Shown in pieces: positions 35,636 to 46,961 of a stretch of 64,000 nucleotides of DNA. The notes under the pieces are model-generated. The model was given only the letters and a program-made list of their open reading frames with translations, searched no databases and was not told the DNA's origin. The stretch's first letter is position 1. Every line of letters begins with the position of its first letter. The translations under genes were made by a program, and so were the position numbers. The stretch comes from Brachypodium distachyon (lineage: Eukaryota > Streptophyta > Magnoliopsida > Poales > Poaceae), in assembly GCF_000005505.3 (NCBI RefSeq), contig NC_016134.3, positions 29,463,584 to 29,527,583 on the forward strand. The letters are read 5' to 3'.

Positions 35636-38600
35636 ATGAAGGTTACTACAATAATCATGTCGCTTTTCATGGTGCTCGTGACTGCTTGTGCACATGTTGT
35701 CAACTGCAGCTCCTTACATGGAAATGAGACAGACCGGTTGTCACTGCTTGAACTCAAGAAGGCGATCAGCCTCGATCCGCAACAAGCCTTGATTTCATGG
35801 AATGGTAGCGTCCATTTCTGCAATTGGGAAGGCGTTCGTTGGAATATGAAGAATCCACGCCGAGTGACTTCTCTTAACCTTACAAATCGAGGTTTAGTCG
35901 GACAAATATCTCCTTCACTTGGAAACCTATCATTCCTACAAAACCTAGTCATGCCAAACAATGCATTCACTGCAGATATCCCACCTTCCCTCGGTCACTT
36001 GCATCACCTTCATTATCTCTACTTGAGTAATAACACACTGCAAGGAAGTATACCAAATTTTGCAAACTGTTCAAATCTCAAGGTCCTATGGCTGAATCAC
36101 AATAATTTAGTCGGACGAATTCCTAAACATTTTCCGCATAACCTTATAGAGCTCCAACTTGCTTACAATAATCTTAGTGGAACTATCCCTTCTTCTTTGG
36201 CCAACATCACAACTCTTAAATTTCTTCAATTTGTCTCAAATAATATCAAGGGGAACATCCCAGATGTTTTTGCAAAGTTCCCAAGGTTGCAGTTCCTATA
36301 TGTTGGGGGCAATAGGTGGCAGGTAGGTTTCAACAAGCCATCTTAAATCTTTCTACTCTTGTTGGTCTTAGCCTTGCTCAAAACGATCTAATTGGGGAGG
36401 TACCTTCCAATCTCGGTAACTACCTACCTAATCTCCAGCGTCTCCTATTGGCCCATAACTTATTCCGAGGGCATATCCCCACTTCACTGATAAACGCTTC
36501 CAAGCTATACATAATTGAATTAGCATACAATAATTTCACTGGGGTGGTGCCTGGTTCTATAGGTAAACTAACCAAGTTGTCCAGGTTAAATCTAGAGCTC
36601 AATAAGCTTGAAACACATAATGACAAAGATTGGGAGTTTATGCACAACCTATCCAATTGCACCGAGCTACGTATTTTCTCGCTACACGCAAATTGTTTCA
36701 AAGGCCCTGTACCAGCTTCATTAGGCAACCTCTCCATTCAGCTTCAATCTCTACTTTTCGGAGGAAATAAATTGACAGGGAGTTTTCCTTCAGGGATAGC
36801 AAATCTTCGCAACCTAAATTATTTAGGATTGGAAAGCAATCAGTTTACAGGTATGGTTCCAGAGTGGCTTGGGAGTCTTCAGAAGTTACAAAGAATGCAT
36901 TTAAATGACAATAGTTTTACGGGCTTTATTCCAACATCACTTTCAAATTTGTCCCAACTCGGATATCTCTATCTAGGGTCGAATAAGTTTGGTGGTCACA
37001 TACCCCCAACCTTGGGGAACCTCCAAATGCTGGAAGCATTGAATGTTTCCAACAACAACCTTCATGGTAGAGTACCAAGGGCCATCTTTAGAATACCAGC
37101 AATAACTGAAATCGACTTATCTTTCAACAACCTCGATGGGCAACTTCCGAGTGGTATCGGCAACGCCAAGCAACTGGCATATTTCAAACTTTCAAAAAAT
37201 AAGCTATCAGGAGATATACCAAACACTTTGGGTAACTGTGAAAGCATGGAGAACATCGAGTTGGACTCCAATATTTTCAGCGGAAGCATCCCCACTTCAT
37301 TATCCAAGATAAAAGGCTTACAATTCCTGAACTTATCTAACAATAGATTAACCGGGTCAATACCAGGTTCTCTTGGCAACCTACAATTTCTTGAGCAACT
37401 TGATTTGTCATTTAACCATCTTGAGGGTGAGGTCCCAAGAAATGGAATCTTCAAGAATGCAACAATTGTGCAGATTGACGGAAATCAAGGGCTTTGTGGT
37501 GGGACACTAGGGGTAAACCTAGTCACATGTTTTATCATGCCTTTAAAGTGGTCAGCTAAGCGCAAGCTAGCTATGGTACTGAATGTAGTGATCACGGTAG
37601 TCATCATGGTGTCAATTGGTGTGGCCATTGTGGTGATGTTGCTGCGGAGAGAAAAACAGAACAGAAACTTTATTACCACTCCATTTGGTGCAAAGTTACC
37701 CAAAATTTCTTACAATGATCTTTTCAAAGCAACAGAGGGATTCTCATCATCTAATTTGATTGGTAAAGGCGGCTATAGCTCTGTATACAAAGGAAGACTG
37801 TTTCAAGACAGAGAAGTTGTTGTTGTGAAAGTATTTACCCTAGAGACAAGAGGAGCACAGAAGAGCTTCATGACAGAATGTGCTCTAAGGAATGTCAGGC
37901 ATCGCAATTTAGTCTCTGTCCTAACTGCGTGCTCGAGCACTGATTTTAGAGGCAATGATTTCAAAGCACTGGTTTATGAGTTCATGCCAAGAGGGGACTT
38001 GCATAAATTGCTACACGCATCTCAAAATGACGAAAGCTCTTCAAATTTGATCTATATTTCACTGGCTCGACGGTTGAGCATCGTGGTGGATGTATCAGAT
38101 GCAGTGGCATACCAACACCATAACCACCAAGGAAGTATCATTCATTGTGATCTGAAGCCTAGCAACATTCTTCTGGATAATGTTATGGTAGCTCGCGTTG
38201 GAGATTTTGGACTCGCGAGGTTCAAAATTGATTCTGCGGTATCATCTCCTGCTGACTCATACTCAACTTCTTCAGTTGCTGTCAGGGGAACTATAGGATA
38301 TGTTGCTCCAGGTACAACAAGTTTCTCATTCTGCTATGGCTCCACTTTTAAATTATCAAAATATTCTGATGGTACTAACATCTGGATAAATTTTCTCTTG
38401 CATACGGACTATAGAGTGTGCAACAGGTGGTCAAGTTTCGACTGCTAGCGATGTCTATAGCTTTGGAGTTATCTACCCAAATAATAAAGGGAGGAACGCT
38501 TCCTTCGTCGTCGTCGTCCGTCCGTGAATTTTGCAATTTGCCCCTTCAAGTTTTTGTTAATTCAACCCGCCGTCCAAATAAAGGACAGAACCGGGTTTGT

Positions 38601-39770
38601 TTTCCAAGGTTTCGGCTAAACTGCAATTTTGCGTCTCCTTCCACGGATTTCTCCCCGACTCATTGCCGAGTCCCCGACCCGCATCTCGCTCTGCCTCCTG
38701 TTGGGTTGGGACCCAAGGCGCTGTCCCGCTGTGCCACGGATCTGGGTTTTTCTGCAAGTTTGCCGCCCTCCCTGCGCTCTCTCTCCATCTGCCGGCCCAA
38801 TAGCTGCGGCGGCGCTCTGGTTGCCACGATGCTGCTCCACCTTCTACGCCCGGGCGCTCGCCTCCGCCCCGACGCCGCGAGCCGCCCGTCCCCTCATCCA
38901 CACCGACCTCCTGCGCTTCACCGCCGCCGTTCACCCACCGGCCACCCGAATCTAGAGCTCCACCCATGGCCTCCTCCACCCCCGTCCCGCCTGCCGCAGC
39001 CTCCTTCTTCGGCCCAGGTGTCGTCCGCAGCCGCGGCATGCTCGTCCACCTCCTCCACTAGCGGGTTCTCTGTATGGCTGCTCACGCACGGGCTGCCGCT
39101 GGGCAAGGGGGCCATCCTGGAGTGCCCAGTGCCTAGCTCCGGTGGGGGCAAGGACCGACCTCTGCACCCTTTGGACAAGGTGGCCATCCTGCAGCGCCCC
39201 GTGCCTAGCTCCGGTGGGGGGGCAAGGACCGGCCTTTGCACACTTTGAAGAAATCAGCGATAAGTCGGTAATACACTCAGTGACTCAGAATTCTCACGTT
39301 CAGGAATATGAAAATTATGGATTCCATGACAAAACCGATTGTTCCGTTAAATTCGATTGAATGTCAAATTATCTTATTGTCATTTCAGTGAACGTGAATT
39401 TTTGTGTGCATATGTTTAAGAGGCTGTGGCAACGCACGGGTACTGTACTAGTTCTACTTGAAATATTTATAAAAAAAAGGCCGACAGACGATATGTTCAA
39501 AGATGGTCTCAACATAGCGAAATTTGTCGAGATGAATTTTCCTTCTGAGATACTGCAGATTATTGACCCTGAATTACTTGAAGACCAGCTGATCTTGCTG
39601 AACGAATTCCTGGAGCCCTGAAGAAAAATGACTTGGAATGTTTACTCTCAGTGGTAAACATTGGACTTTGCTGCACCAAGTTGTCCCGAAACAAGCGCCC
39701 CAACATGCAGGAAGTAGCTGCAAGGCTATGTGGAATTAAGGATGCTTACCTCAGAGGGTGCCCAAGGTAA
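35636..39770 (+). pseudogene. RLK-E: LRR receptor kinase pseudogene with Helitron in exon 2
   Basis: The N-terminal frame (35636-36346) has a signal peptide and LRRs, but the LRR-cap cysteine is tryptophan (GVRW). A 1-bp deletion at about 36316 shifts the frame; the rest of the LRRs, membrane segment and kinase are open to 38311, with HCDLKPSN and DFG intact. A 103-nt intron follows (38312-38414). Exon 2 is cut at 38471 by a 980-bp Helitron and resumes at 39452 (ttctacttgaaata). A further 1-bp deletion near 39590 breaks the end, which in the correct frame would terminate at 39768-39770. At least two frameshifts and one insertion disable it. Confidence 0.9.
38472..39451 (+). mobile_element. 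Non-autonomous Helitron H1 (980 bp) inside RLK-E exon 2
   Basis: Begins TCTACCCAAATAATAAAGGG and ends ..GTACTGTACTAG, inserted between A (38471) and T (39452), the classic Helitron target without duplication. The 3' hairpin ctgtg-gcaacg-cacgg lies 8 nt before CTAG. Removing it restores the kinase reading (ggagtta|ttctacttgaaata). The first about 110 bp match Helitron H2 (complement of 46961 downward). The interior is GC-rich and may hold a captured gene piece that I cannot identify. A 72-bp direct repeat (gccatcctg..) occurs at 39111 and 39183. No Rep/helicase is present. Confidence 0.92.
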
Positions 39771-42248
39771 TCACTTGTTCCATTGAATGGTGCCGCAATG
39801 TTATGTATAATTTGCAGAAGTTTTATCACTAAAAACAAAACTCATGTTGCTGCTTAATTGTACATTAGCAGTCTATATATAATGTCGATGCTTGTCCTGC
39901 AGAAAATTGTGCCGAGATGAAAACGGGAAGTTGGCTGATGCATGCACCGGAATCAATCCTGTCGTTTGAAACCAGGGTATATTTAGCTATGATGGAGAAT
40001 CGATCACTACTTGTGGTGTTTGGGGTGATCAGCTTAGTATACATGTTTTCTTGATTTATTAATATGTATTACGTTGGTAGTACGAATTGTGATATACATA
40101 TAACTTGATTTTGTAACTTCTTATTTCTGAAATGGGAAAAAAATACTTAGTTTTACTGGACTTGGTTATAGCAGATGGGAACTCCTACGTTTGACCGTTA
40201 AGGTTCGGGGTTGAAGGGTGGGTCAGGGATTTAACCTGCGAAACACGAGTCTGAATTTGTTTTATGCAGGATTAAGTTATTCCGTTCAACGCCTTTTAAC
40301 CCATCTCACCCAGGATTAAACTAACCCATCAAAAAGATGGTGGTGGAATAACTTAACCCAGTAGAAGTAATAAACTCCTAAATTTGCTTTTTTAGCTAAC
40401 CCTCTGTTATAGCCAAACAGTTTTTTTTTAGCTAATCTATCTAGGTTGGTTAACTTAACTCTGAACCAAATATGGGAGGGTGGGGGGGGGGGGTGATTTG
40501 TGCATATTTCACCTGTGTGTGTAGCAGAACTCGAGAGCTCCGGTGTGATTGAGATCCAGCGCCGCCACCGCTGAACCATCCACTGCATGCTTCTCCAAGC
40601 GACCCATTGGGCGGCGAAGGACTGGCTGATAGAACAGAGACCCCACCTAGAAACCCATACTGTCACACCTTCACCTTCTGAAAATACTACAAAATAAGCA
40701 GAGCTCAGAGAGCACCAAAAGACACAAACCTAGTACCTGCTTGCTTCTGCTCCAGGAGCAAATTAAGGAGGAGTAGTGCCACACCCGGAACCTATGAAAA
40801 CCCTGGAGCGTTGATCAATATGCATTGTGCAACAAATAGCTTCTTATTTTCAGAAAGAAATGGAATCTGCCACCGATACGAATTAGACTAGTTTTTATCA
40901 TACATATTCATTTGATTTGATTTGGTTTGATGTGTTCACTAGATTTGGTTTTAAAGTAAATAAAAAGAATAACATGAAAGAAGAGAAATTTGGGGGGAGA
41001 GGGCAGGGGAAGTTGCAGAGGACTAGAGGAGAGTTACCTCGACTACTATCGATTGGGGGCAGGGGGCTGGATGTTCCAGTGCTGGGAGTCGTGGAGGGAG
41101 ACGACGATTCGGCAATGGCCGGGCGGCCGGAGCGATGGCGAGCCGTGAACCCTGGCGCCATCGGCGGGCGGGGGAGGGGGGCAGCCTCGTGGGTGGGGGA
41201 AGCTCCTGGTGGCGGCGAGCTGCGGTGGCCGGCGGCGGCCACGGTTCGGTCTCTCTCCGTCTCTCGCTAGTCGGCACTCCCCCTTTTTTAAATTAGCGAA
41301 AGTCGGCACTCCCCTTTTTTTTTGAGCGAAAGTCGGGCACTCCCCTGATTTCTCCCGACAGACCGGGCCGTTTTCGTTGGCTGGGCCTGGGCCTAGGAAC
41401 CTGTCTGCGGTTGGCTAAGCGTGGGCTGCACCCCAGGCTGAGGCCCAGTTATTTTTCCATTTGACGCAAGATTCCAGCCTTATATGTATGGGCCCAATAT
41501 GTGTGGGCCCAATGCGGGATCAAGGCCCAGTGATCTTTCTTCGGTTCAAACTTTTTTTTGGAGCTACTCCACCGGGCATTTTGACCCCGTTTTTCTTGTG
41601 ATCTAGCATCTCACATTTTTTTTCGAGAAGGCCAACCCATATATTAAATCAACCAACCCCTACAGAACCATTTTTTAAGTAAAAAAAAATTATATGCAAG
41701 ATTTTGTAAGTAAAGGTTGTTGTTCTCCTCCTGCACTCGTCGGTGGCGTGCCGTGAGCGAAACTCGATGCTCCCTCTAGACCTCCGAACCATGTCGGAGC
41801 CACGAAAACGTTGTTGACGTAGCAGCCGGGAAGTCACCGATCGGAGCTAGAAGATGCCAACGACAGTGATCTGAGAAACAAACCACCTTCCCGACAAAAA
41901 AACGACGAAGAGGGTTGGATGACCATCTCAGATCCGGCCAGACGAATCCGAGAAGACCTAGTCGTAGTAACTCCACGATGAGGTCGAAGTTGACCGAGTC
42001 TCACCGATCGTTTAAGGAACAAAAAAACTGATACACGCAGATGACATGCAAAACACAAACACAAATCAGATCCACCACTCAAGAAGACCAGGGACCAACT
42101 GTCCCGCACTCCTCAACGCCGCCGGCAGGATCATCGTCAACGAGGTGGACGAGGAGTCAGGAAAATCTTATTCTTGACTTGCACAGTGCCACCGTCACCA
42201 CCATAGTGTCGCTGCCGTTTGACCAAATCCTAACTTTTGAGAAACTAC
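39771..42248. other. Intergenic; dispersed repeat copy 2, possible LINE 3' end
   Basis: Contains a poly-G run (40482-40493), the second copy of the 14405 repeat (40690-40825) and a GC-rich stretch at 41000-41270 with overlapping frames but no domain. The stretch from 41615 (T-run, then cgagaaggccaacccatatattaaa) resembles the 3' end of a - strand LINE. No gene is supported. Confidence 0.4.
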
Positions 42249-42570
42249 GGGCCTGTTTGGTTTATGCCCAATATAGCCTTACCAAATGTTGGCAAAATTT
42301 GGCTTGCCAATTATTGGGCCAACAATTTTTAAGCCCACACTTGATCAAAGATTTGGCAAAAATCTGTAAGAGGGATAGCTAGAAGGTCATTGGCAACCAA
42401 ATTTTTGATAACAAAACAAGCATGCGTCAAATTTTAGTGGGTTGCCAATATTTTGACATGACTAGAGTTGGCTCGCAACCAAATTTTAAAAACAAAACAA
42501 ACATGCACCAAATTTTAGTGGGTTGCCAATATTTTGACATGACTAGAGTTGGCTCAAACCAAACAGGCCC
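42249..42570. mobile_element. MITE with gggcctgtttggttt termini and internal 81-bp duplication
   Basis: Perfect 15-bp inverted repeats lie at 42249-42263 and 42556-42570. Inside, a block starting caaattttagtgggttgcc occurs at 42428 and 42509 (period 81). Flanking CTA triplets (42245-42247 and about 42573-42575) may be a target duplication slightly outside the repeats. No coding capacity. Confidence 0.7.
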
Positions 42571-42699
42571 TGCTATATCACGAAGCGTAAAGGAGGCAAA
42601 TACCTCGTTCCTTGCTGGCCGGCGATACCAGATCGATCTGGTGGCGCTGGGAGGGCGGCTAGGGTTGTTGGTTCAATTGAGCATCTGACATTGTTCCTA

Positions 42700-43690
42700 C
42701 AAAAGAATTCCCGGACAATCTAACTGGGGAACGTGGCCAGCGTTGTCTTACCGTACGGCGTTGCTGGAGATTCGTGCGACACGATCGAGCGACAGCCCCC
42801 GACTCTTCTCCTCTTTCCTCCGGTCCTTCCGATCTCGTCTCTCCTCCCCCGATCTCGTCTCTCCTCCAGATTGCTCTTGTCTGCGGCACGAGGCGACGAC
42901 CAGGAAGGGCAGCGGCTGCAAGCGGCGCACGGGGCGGCCGCGAATTAGAGCAGCGGCGGAGCGCGCGGGGCCTCGGCCGCGAAGAGCTCGCGGCGACGGT
43001 GCGGGGCGACGACCACGAAGGGCAGCGGCGGCACGCGGCGCGCGGGGCGGCCGCGAAGCGCAAGGGCAGTGCGCGTTGGGCCTCGGCCGCGAAGGGCTCG
43101 CGGCGGCGGTGCGGGCCGATGACCACGAAGGGGCAGCGGCGGAGGCTGCAAGCGGCGCGCGGGGAGGCCGCTCCAAGGGGCACGCGGCTGCTGCGAAGAG
43201 CAGCGGAAGCGACGGCTGCAAGGGGCGCGGGGCGGTCACGAAGAAGAGCGGCCGCGAAGAGCAGCGGCCCCTGCAAAAGGGCTCCCGGCGCAGCGGGGCC
43301 AGGGTCGCCCTCGGACCCTCGCGCGTGCTCAGAACGGCGCCACCTCCCTGCCACTGGCGCACTTCGGCTTCGTGGCGTGCAACACTTACGGAAGCGCGAG
43401 GTACTGTTGCAGCAACGAGTACGGCACGCCGGTGGCGGCGTGCGGACCAACAAGGTACTCAGAGGGTGAAGCCGCGCGAGCAGAGGCGGCGGAGCCTCAC
43501 GAGCAGTGGCTTGGAGCAACGGTGCTACGCAGGCAAGGGGTGAAGCAGTTAGCGCGCGGCGGGGAAGGGCGTGCCGCGGCGGTGGCGGGGAAGGTGGCAA
43601 AGCAGGTGCGCGATGGAGTGCAGCAGCGAAGAAGGGCGCGACGCTAGCGGCGGCGAAGCAGGGCGCGGCGGTAGCAGCGGTGACAAAGTA
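42700..43690. repeat. GC-rich degenerate repeat block
   Basis: Repeats of the type gcggcgcgcggggcggccgcgaag and accacgaaggggcagcggcgg recur with variation. Long open frames exist on both strands and in several frames, producing Ala/Arg/Pro-rich low-complexity proteins with no domain. I regard them as composition artefacts and not genes. Confidence 0.55.
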
Positions 43691-43884
43691 GGGCGCATGA
43701 CGGCAGGAGCAACGAAGCAAGTAAAAGATGTATTTGACATATGAGCATGGCGCATGACGGCGGGAGCTGTTAGGCATTGAGACGAGTATGAACCTTGTCA
43801 TGTTCCATCAAGTGTATTTGACATATGATAACAATTGCATCTCAATTTATCCTTGTTGTTTTACCATGGTTCATCATTTTTGTT

Positions 43885-44490
43885 GTTAACCTGGATGATG
43901 CCCAGTTAACCTGATAAGCATGCGCGGTTAACCTCTAAAATATGTCTAGTTAACCTGGTAATTAGGGACGGTTAATGCACGGTTTAACATGGTAATTCGG
44001 CATGGTAAACCTAATAAGCGGGCTTAGTTAACTTGGCAATCAGGCACTTGTAACCTGGTAAGCAGTCTTAATTAACCTGGTAACGAGACATGCAATGTGA
44101 TAAATAGACACATTTAATCTGGTAAACAAGCTATATTATCTTGATGAATCAATGAAAATAACCTAGTAAACAAGTGATTATTAACTTGGTAGACGAGTTA
44201 CTATAATCTGGCAAACAAGCGATATTAACCTGGTAAAGAAGTGACTATAACCTGGTCCATTAATGTGATAATTGAGTGATTTTTAACCTGATAAACGAAT
44301 GACACCAACCTGGTAAACAAAGTGATACTAACCTGGTAAACAAGTGACTATAACCTGGTAAACGAGTGATCATAAGCTAGTAGTGATTTTTAACCTGATA
44401 AACGAGTGACACCAACCTGATAAACAAGTGATATTTAACCCGGTAAACAAGTGATTATAATCTGGTAAACGAGTGATTATAACATAGTAC
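43885..44490 (+). repeat. Degenerate minisatellite, unit about 22-28 bp (aacctggtaaacaagtgat)
   Basis: More than 20 imperfect copies of 'taacctggtaaacaagtgat' in one orientation. The units are more uniform toward the right (44140-44480) and more decayed at the left. Confidence 0.85.
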
Positions 44491-45883
44491 TAAACTAGTG
44501 ACATAGTGAAGTCTCTAAGCAAGTAAAATTTGTCATCAGATCATAAAAGTACAACCAAATCATCTAAAGTGGACGTCGCACGCTAGTGCAAGGTTGCACA
44601 CGTCCCGTTCAAAAGAAAAACGAAGCGTGGGCTGGGTGAAACATGCGAGATGTCTGGCCGCTTCCCAAGTATGTTGTTGTGCGCACGTGGCCCGTAGCAG
44701 GGCGCACGGCGACAACGGCAACGGTGCCGGCATCGCAGCAGCGGCGAAGCTAGGTAGCGCGGTCGCAACAAATGCCAGATCAGGCTCGGCCGCAGGGACG
44801 ACGGGACATATGACGCTGCCACGGTGGAGCAAGTACCATGGTTACTCCTTTTTGCGCAATACAGTCGGATAGCACAAGGATGTTTTTTTTTGAAACATAT
44901 TCGAGTAAGATCTCGTTTTGAAACAATTATCGATATGAATCTAACCGTGAAGACAGATCGTAAATCCGACACACACTTTGAGCTATATAAAATTCTGAAA
45001 TTTCGAAATGAACTAGTACAAAAGTCCTTTTGTATGAGCTGGCTACACCTAGGAGAAACGCAAAACGGGCCGCGCCTGCCTCCGCTCGCTCGCGCTGCGC
45101 CCACTCCCGCCTCGCTCGCCCGCTCGCGATGCGCCCGCTCACGCCCGCGGCCCCTTGTCAGGCGCCGCATTGTTTCGACGGGATATAAATAAATAAACAA
45201 TCCTCGTGGATATAAATAAATAAACAAACAAACAAACATGCTTGTTTCGACGGGATCAAGTCGATCCATCCACTTTAAGTAGAATCTGGATAATCCAAGT
45301 GGGCCACATTGGTTATGAACCACACCACGTGGTGGATTAAGTGCAACATCTTTGGACACATGGTGGCACTTTTTGCTGACAGCGTTCGTACGTGTTCAGT
45401 CTTCGTTGTACAATAAGTTTGGAACAGAGAGCAGAAAAGGCAACTTGCAAGTAAATATATCTGCCATTCTGCAAAACGTGAACAATTCATCTTGATCTTG
45501 CTACGAATGAATGGACTACTTATTTAGCATATCTAAGCATTGCTATCTTCTGTTTCAAAATGAACAAAAAAAAAAATGTTATCGTGTTTTGTGGCACACG
45601 TCTTCGGAGGTTTGGTTTTGCCTGAATTTTAAGATGATCCACGCGTGAAAAGAAAGAAAACATTAAACACGATCGGTAAACAAACGTCCCACTGCCACCA
45701 ACTGACATCATAAAAGGGGATACTTTAAAAGTTGTAAAGTTGGGCTTGAAATCATAAACAGAGTAACTTCTTGTTTAATATTTTTTGTGCTGAATGATAA
45801 ATTAGACCGACACTGTACTAATTAAGCAACCATGATTATCTTATCTCTTAATACACCGCGCCATCAAACAAATATCTAAAAGC
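44491..45883. other. Intergenic, no supported gene
   Basis: Mixed GC-rich and AT-rich DNA with an (aaac)n/(aaat)n microsatellite at about 45185-45238 and several T-runs. Open frames here are unconvincing. Confidence 0.4.
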
Positions 45884-46961
45884 ATAGTACAGTGTCCGTG
45901 CGTTGCCACGGTCTCTTATACATATGCACATGAAAGTTCATGTTTATAGAAAGAACAACGATTTAATCTGGCATCAGCGAGTTACAGAACCGAGGAGTTA
46001 CAGAATGCAACATCAGTGGCAAATCTTCTGTTTACGGCTAATGCATGCATTTCCTTTACGAAATCAAGATCAGACAACAATCCACGGTCACGCTGGTTAT
46101 CGTCATGAGATGCGGCTCCACTTGATCATCTCTGTGCACGTGAAGAAATAACTCCAGCCCCGCCTCACACTCATGGTTCTCAGAATGTCCATCAACCATC
46201 GCGTTTCATGAGATGCAGTCCGTCAAACACCTTCCGGACATCCTCAACAACATCACCACACTTGGAATACATAGTCACACAGTGCATTCAACACGTCGAC
46301 CTCGACTCACATCCCGGTCAGGCATTTTCACGAACACCCTCCACGCGTGCCATGACTCCCCGAACTGGACGAGCATGCCGAACACGGCGTTCCTGAGGCG
46401 GAGCCCGAAGGTGGCGTATGTGACGGGCACGCGTGCAATCCGTGCTCCGCGGCGCGGCGCACTCGCAGAGGTGGAAGAGCGCCACTCAGGTGTCCTCGTC
46501 GGGTGGCTCCATGGAGGACTCAAGCAGCCAGAGCGCATTGGGCAACTCCTCATGGGCGCAGAGCGCTCGCAGCACCACGCTCGGGTCAGCGGAGGACGTG
46601 GAGGCCCCCGCTGATGACGCTGACGACACCGAGCCGGTGGCGCGAGGAGACCGGGCGGGCCATGAGCTGAGGCGTTGGTTCCGTGGGCGCGTGGGCGGAG
46701 GGTTGCGGGGAGCGGACAGAGGCAAGGAGGAGCGGGGAGGGAACATGTGGTGCTTGGTGGACGTAGGAGGAGTTAGACACACACAGCCACCGCCGCCGCC
46801 CGGATCTCAAGCTGCCGCCGCCGCCACCCACCTCTGTGCCGCAGGCATCACGACGGGTGCGGACCGTGGGTTGATTCTTGAAAACCGGAGGGGGCAAAAC
46901 GCAAATATGCCTGGCGGACGACGACGAAAGAAACACTCCTCCCTTTATTATAAGGTGTAGA
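45884..46961 (-). mobile_element. Non-autonomous Helitron H2 carrying a PPR gene fragment
   Basis: Read on the - strand it starts TCTACACC..ATAATAAAGGGAGG, after an A as required, and shares its first about 110 bp with H1. The 3' end has the same hairpin, here with a perfect stem ccgtg-gcaacg-cacgg, and ends ..ACTGTACTAT. The last base departs from the CTRR rule (H1 has CTAG) and the following base is not T, so the 3' border is decayed or off by a base or two. Most of the interior is a PPR pseudogene in the same orientation. No Rep/helicase is present. Confidence 0.8.
45960..46790 (-). pseudogene. PPR protein gene fragment (PLS-class, ECB2/VAC1-like)
   Basis: The - strand translation starts with a transit-peptide-like, Ser/Pro-rich stretch (from about 46782), then ALWLLESSMEPPDEDT, FGLRLRNAVFGMLVQFGESW and AWRVFVKMPDRDV. 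It then jumps to EVDVLNAL, MYSKCGDVV and finally, in another frame, ECEAGLELFLHVHRDD and LMTITSVTV. This order and wording match the start of the chloroplast RNA-editing PPR protein ECB2/VAC1 as I recall the family. A block between PDRDV and EVDVL (about 46300) is missing, several frameshifts are present, and all later repeats are absent. It was probably captured by the surrounding Helitron. It is not functional. Confidence 0.72.

Noticed and set aside
38857..39248. Identifiable gene captured by Helitron H1
   Set aside because: The GC-rich frame looks like a captured exon, but I do not recognise a family, so no product is named.
42659..43801. Long - strand open frame (380 codons) rich in Ala, Arg and Pro
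   Set aside because: Frames stay open on both strands and in several phases across a GC-rich repeat, and no domain or splice structure is seen. Composition explains it.
43885..44490. CRISPR-like array
   Set aside because: Repeats are degenerate, contiguous and without unique spacers, and the genome is a plant. It is a minisatellite.
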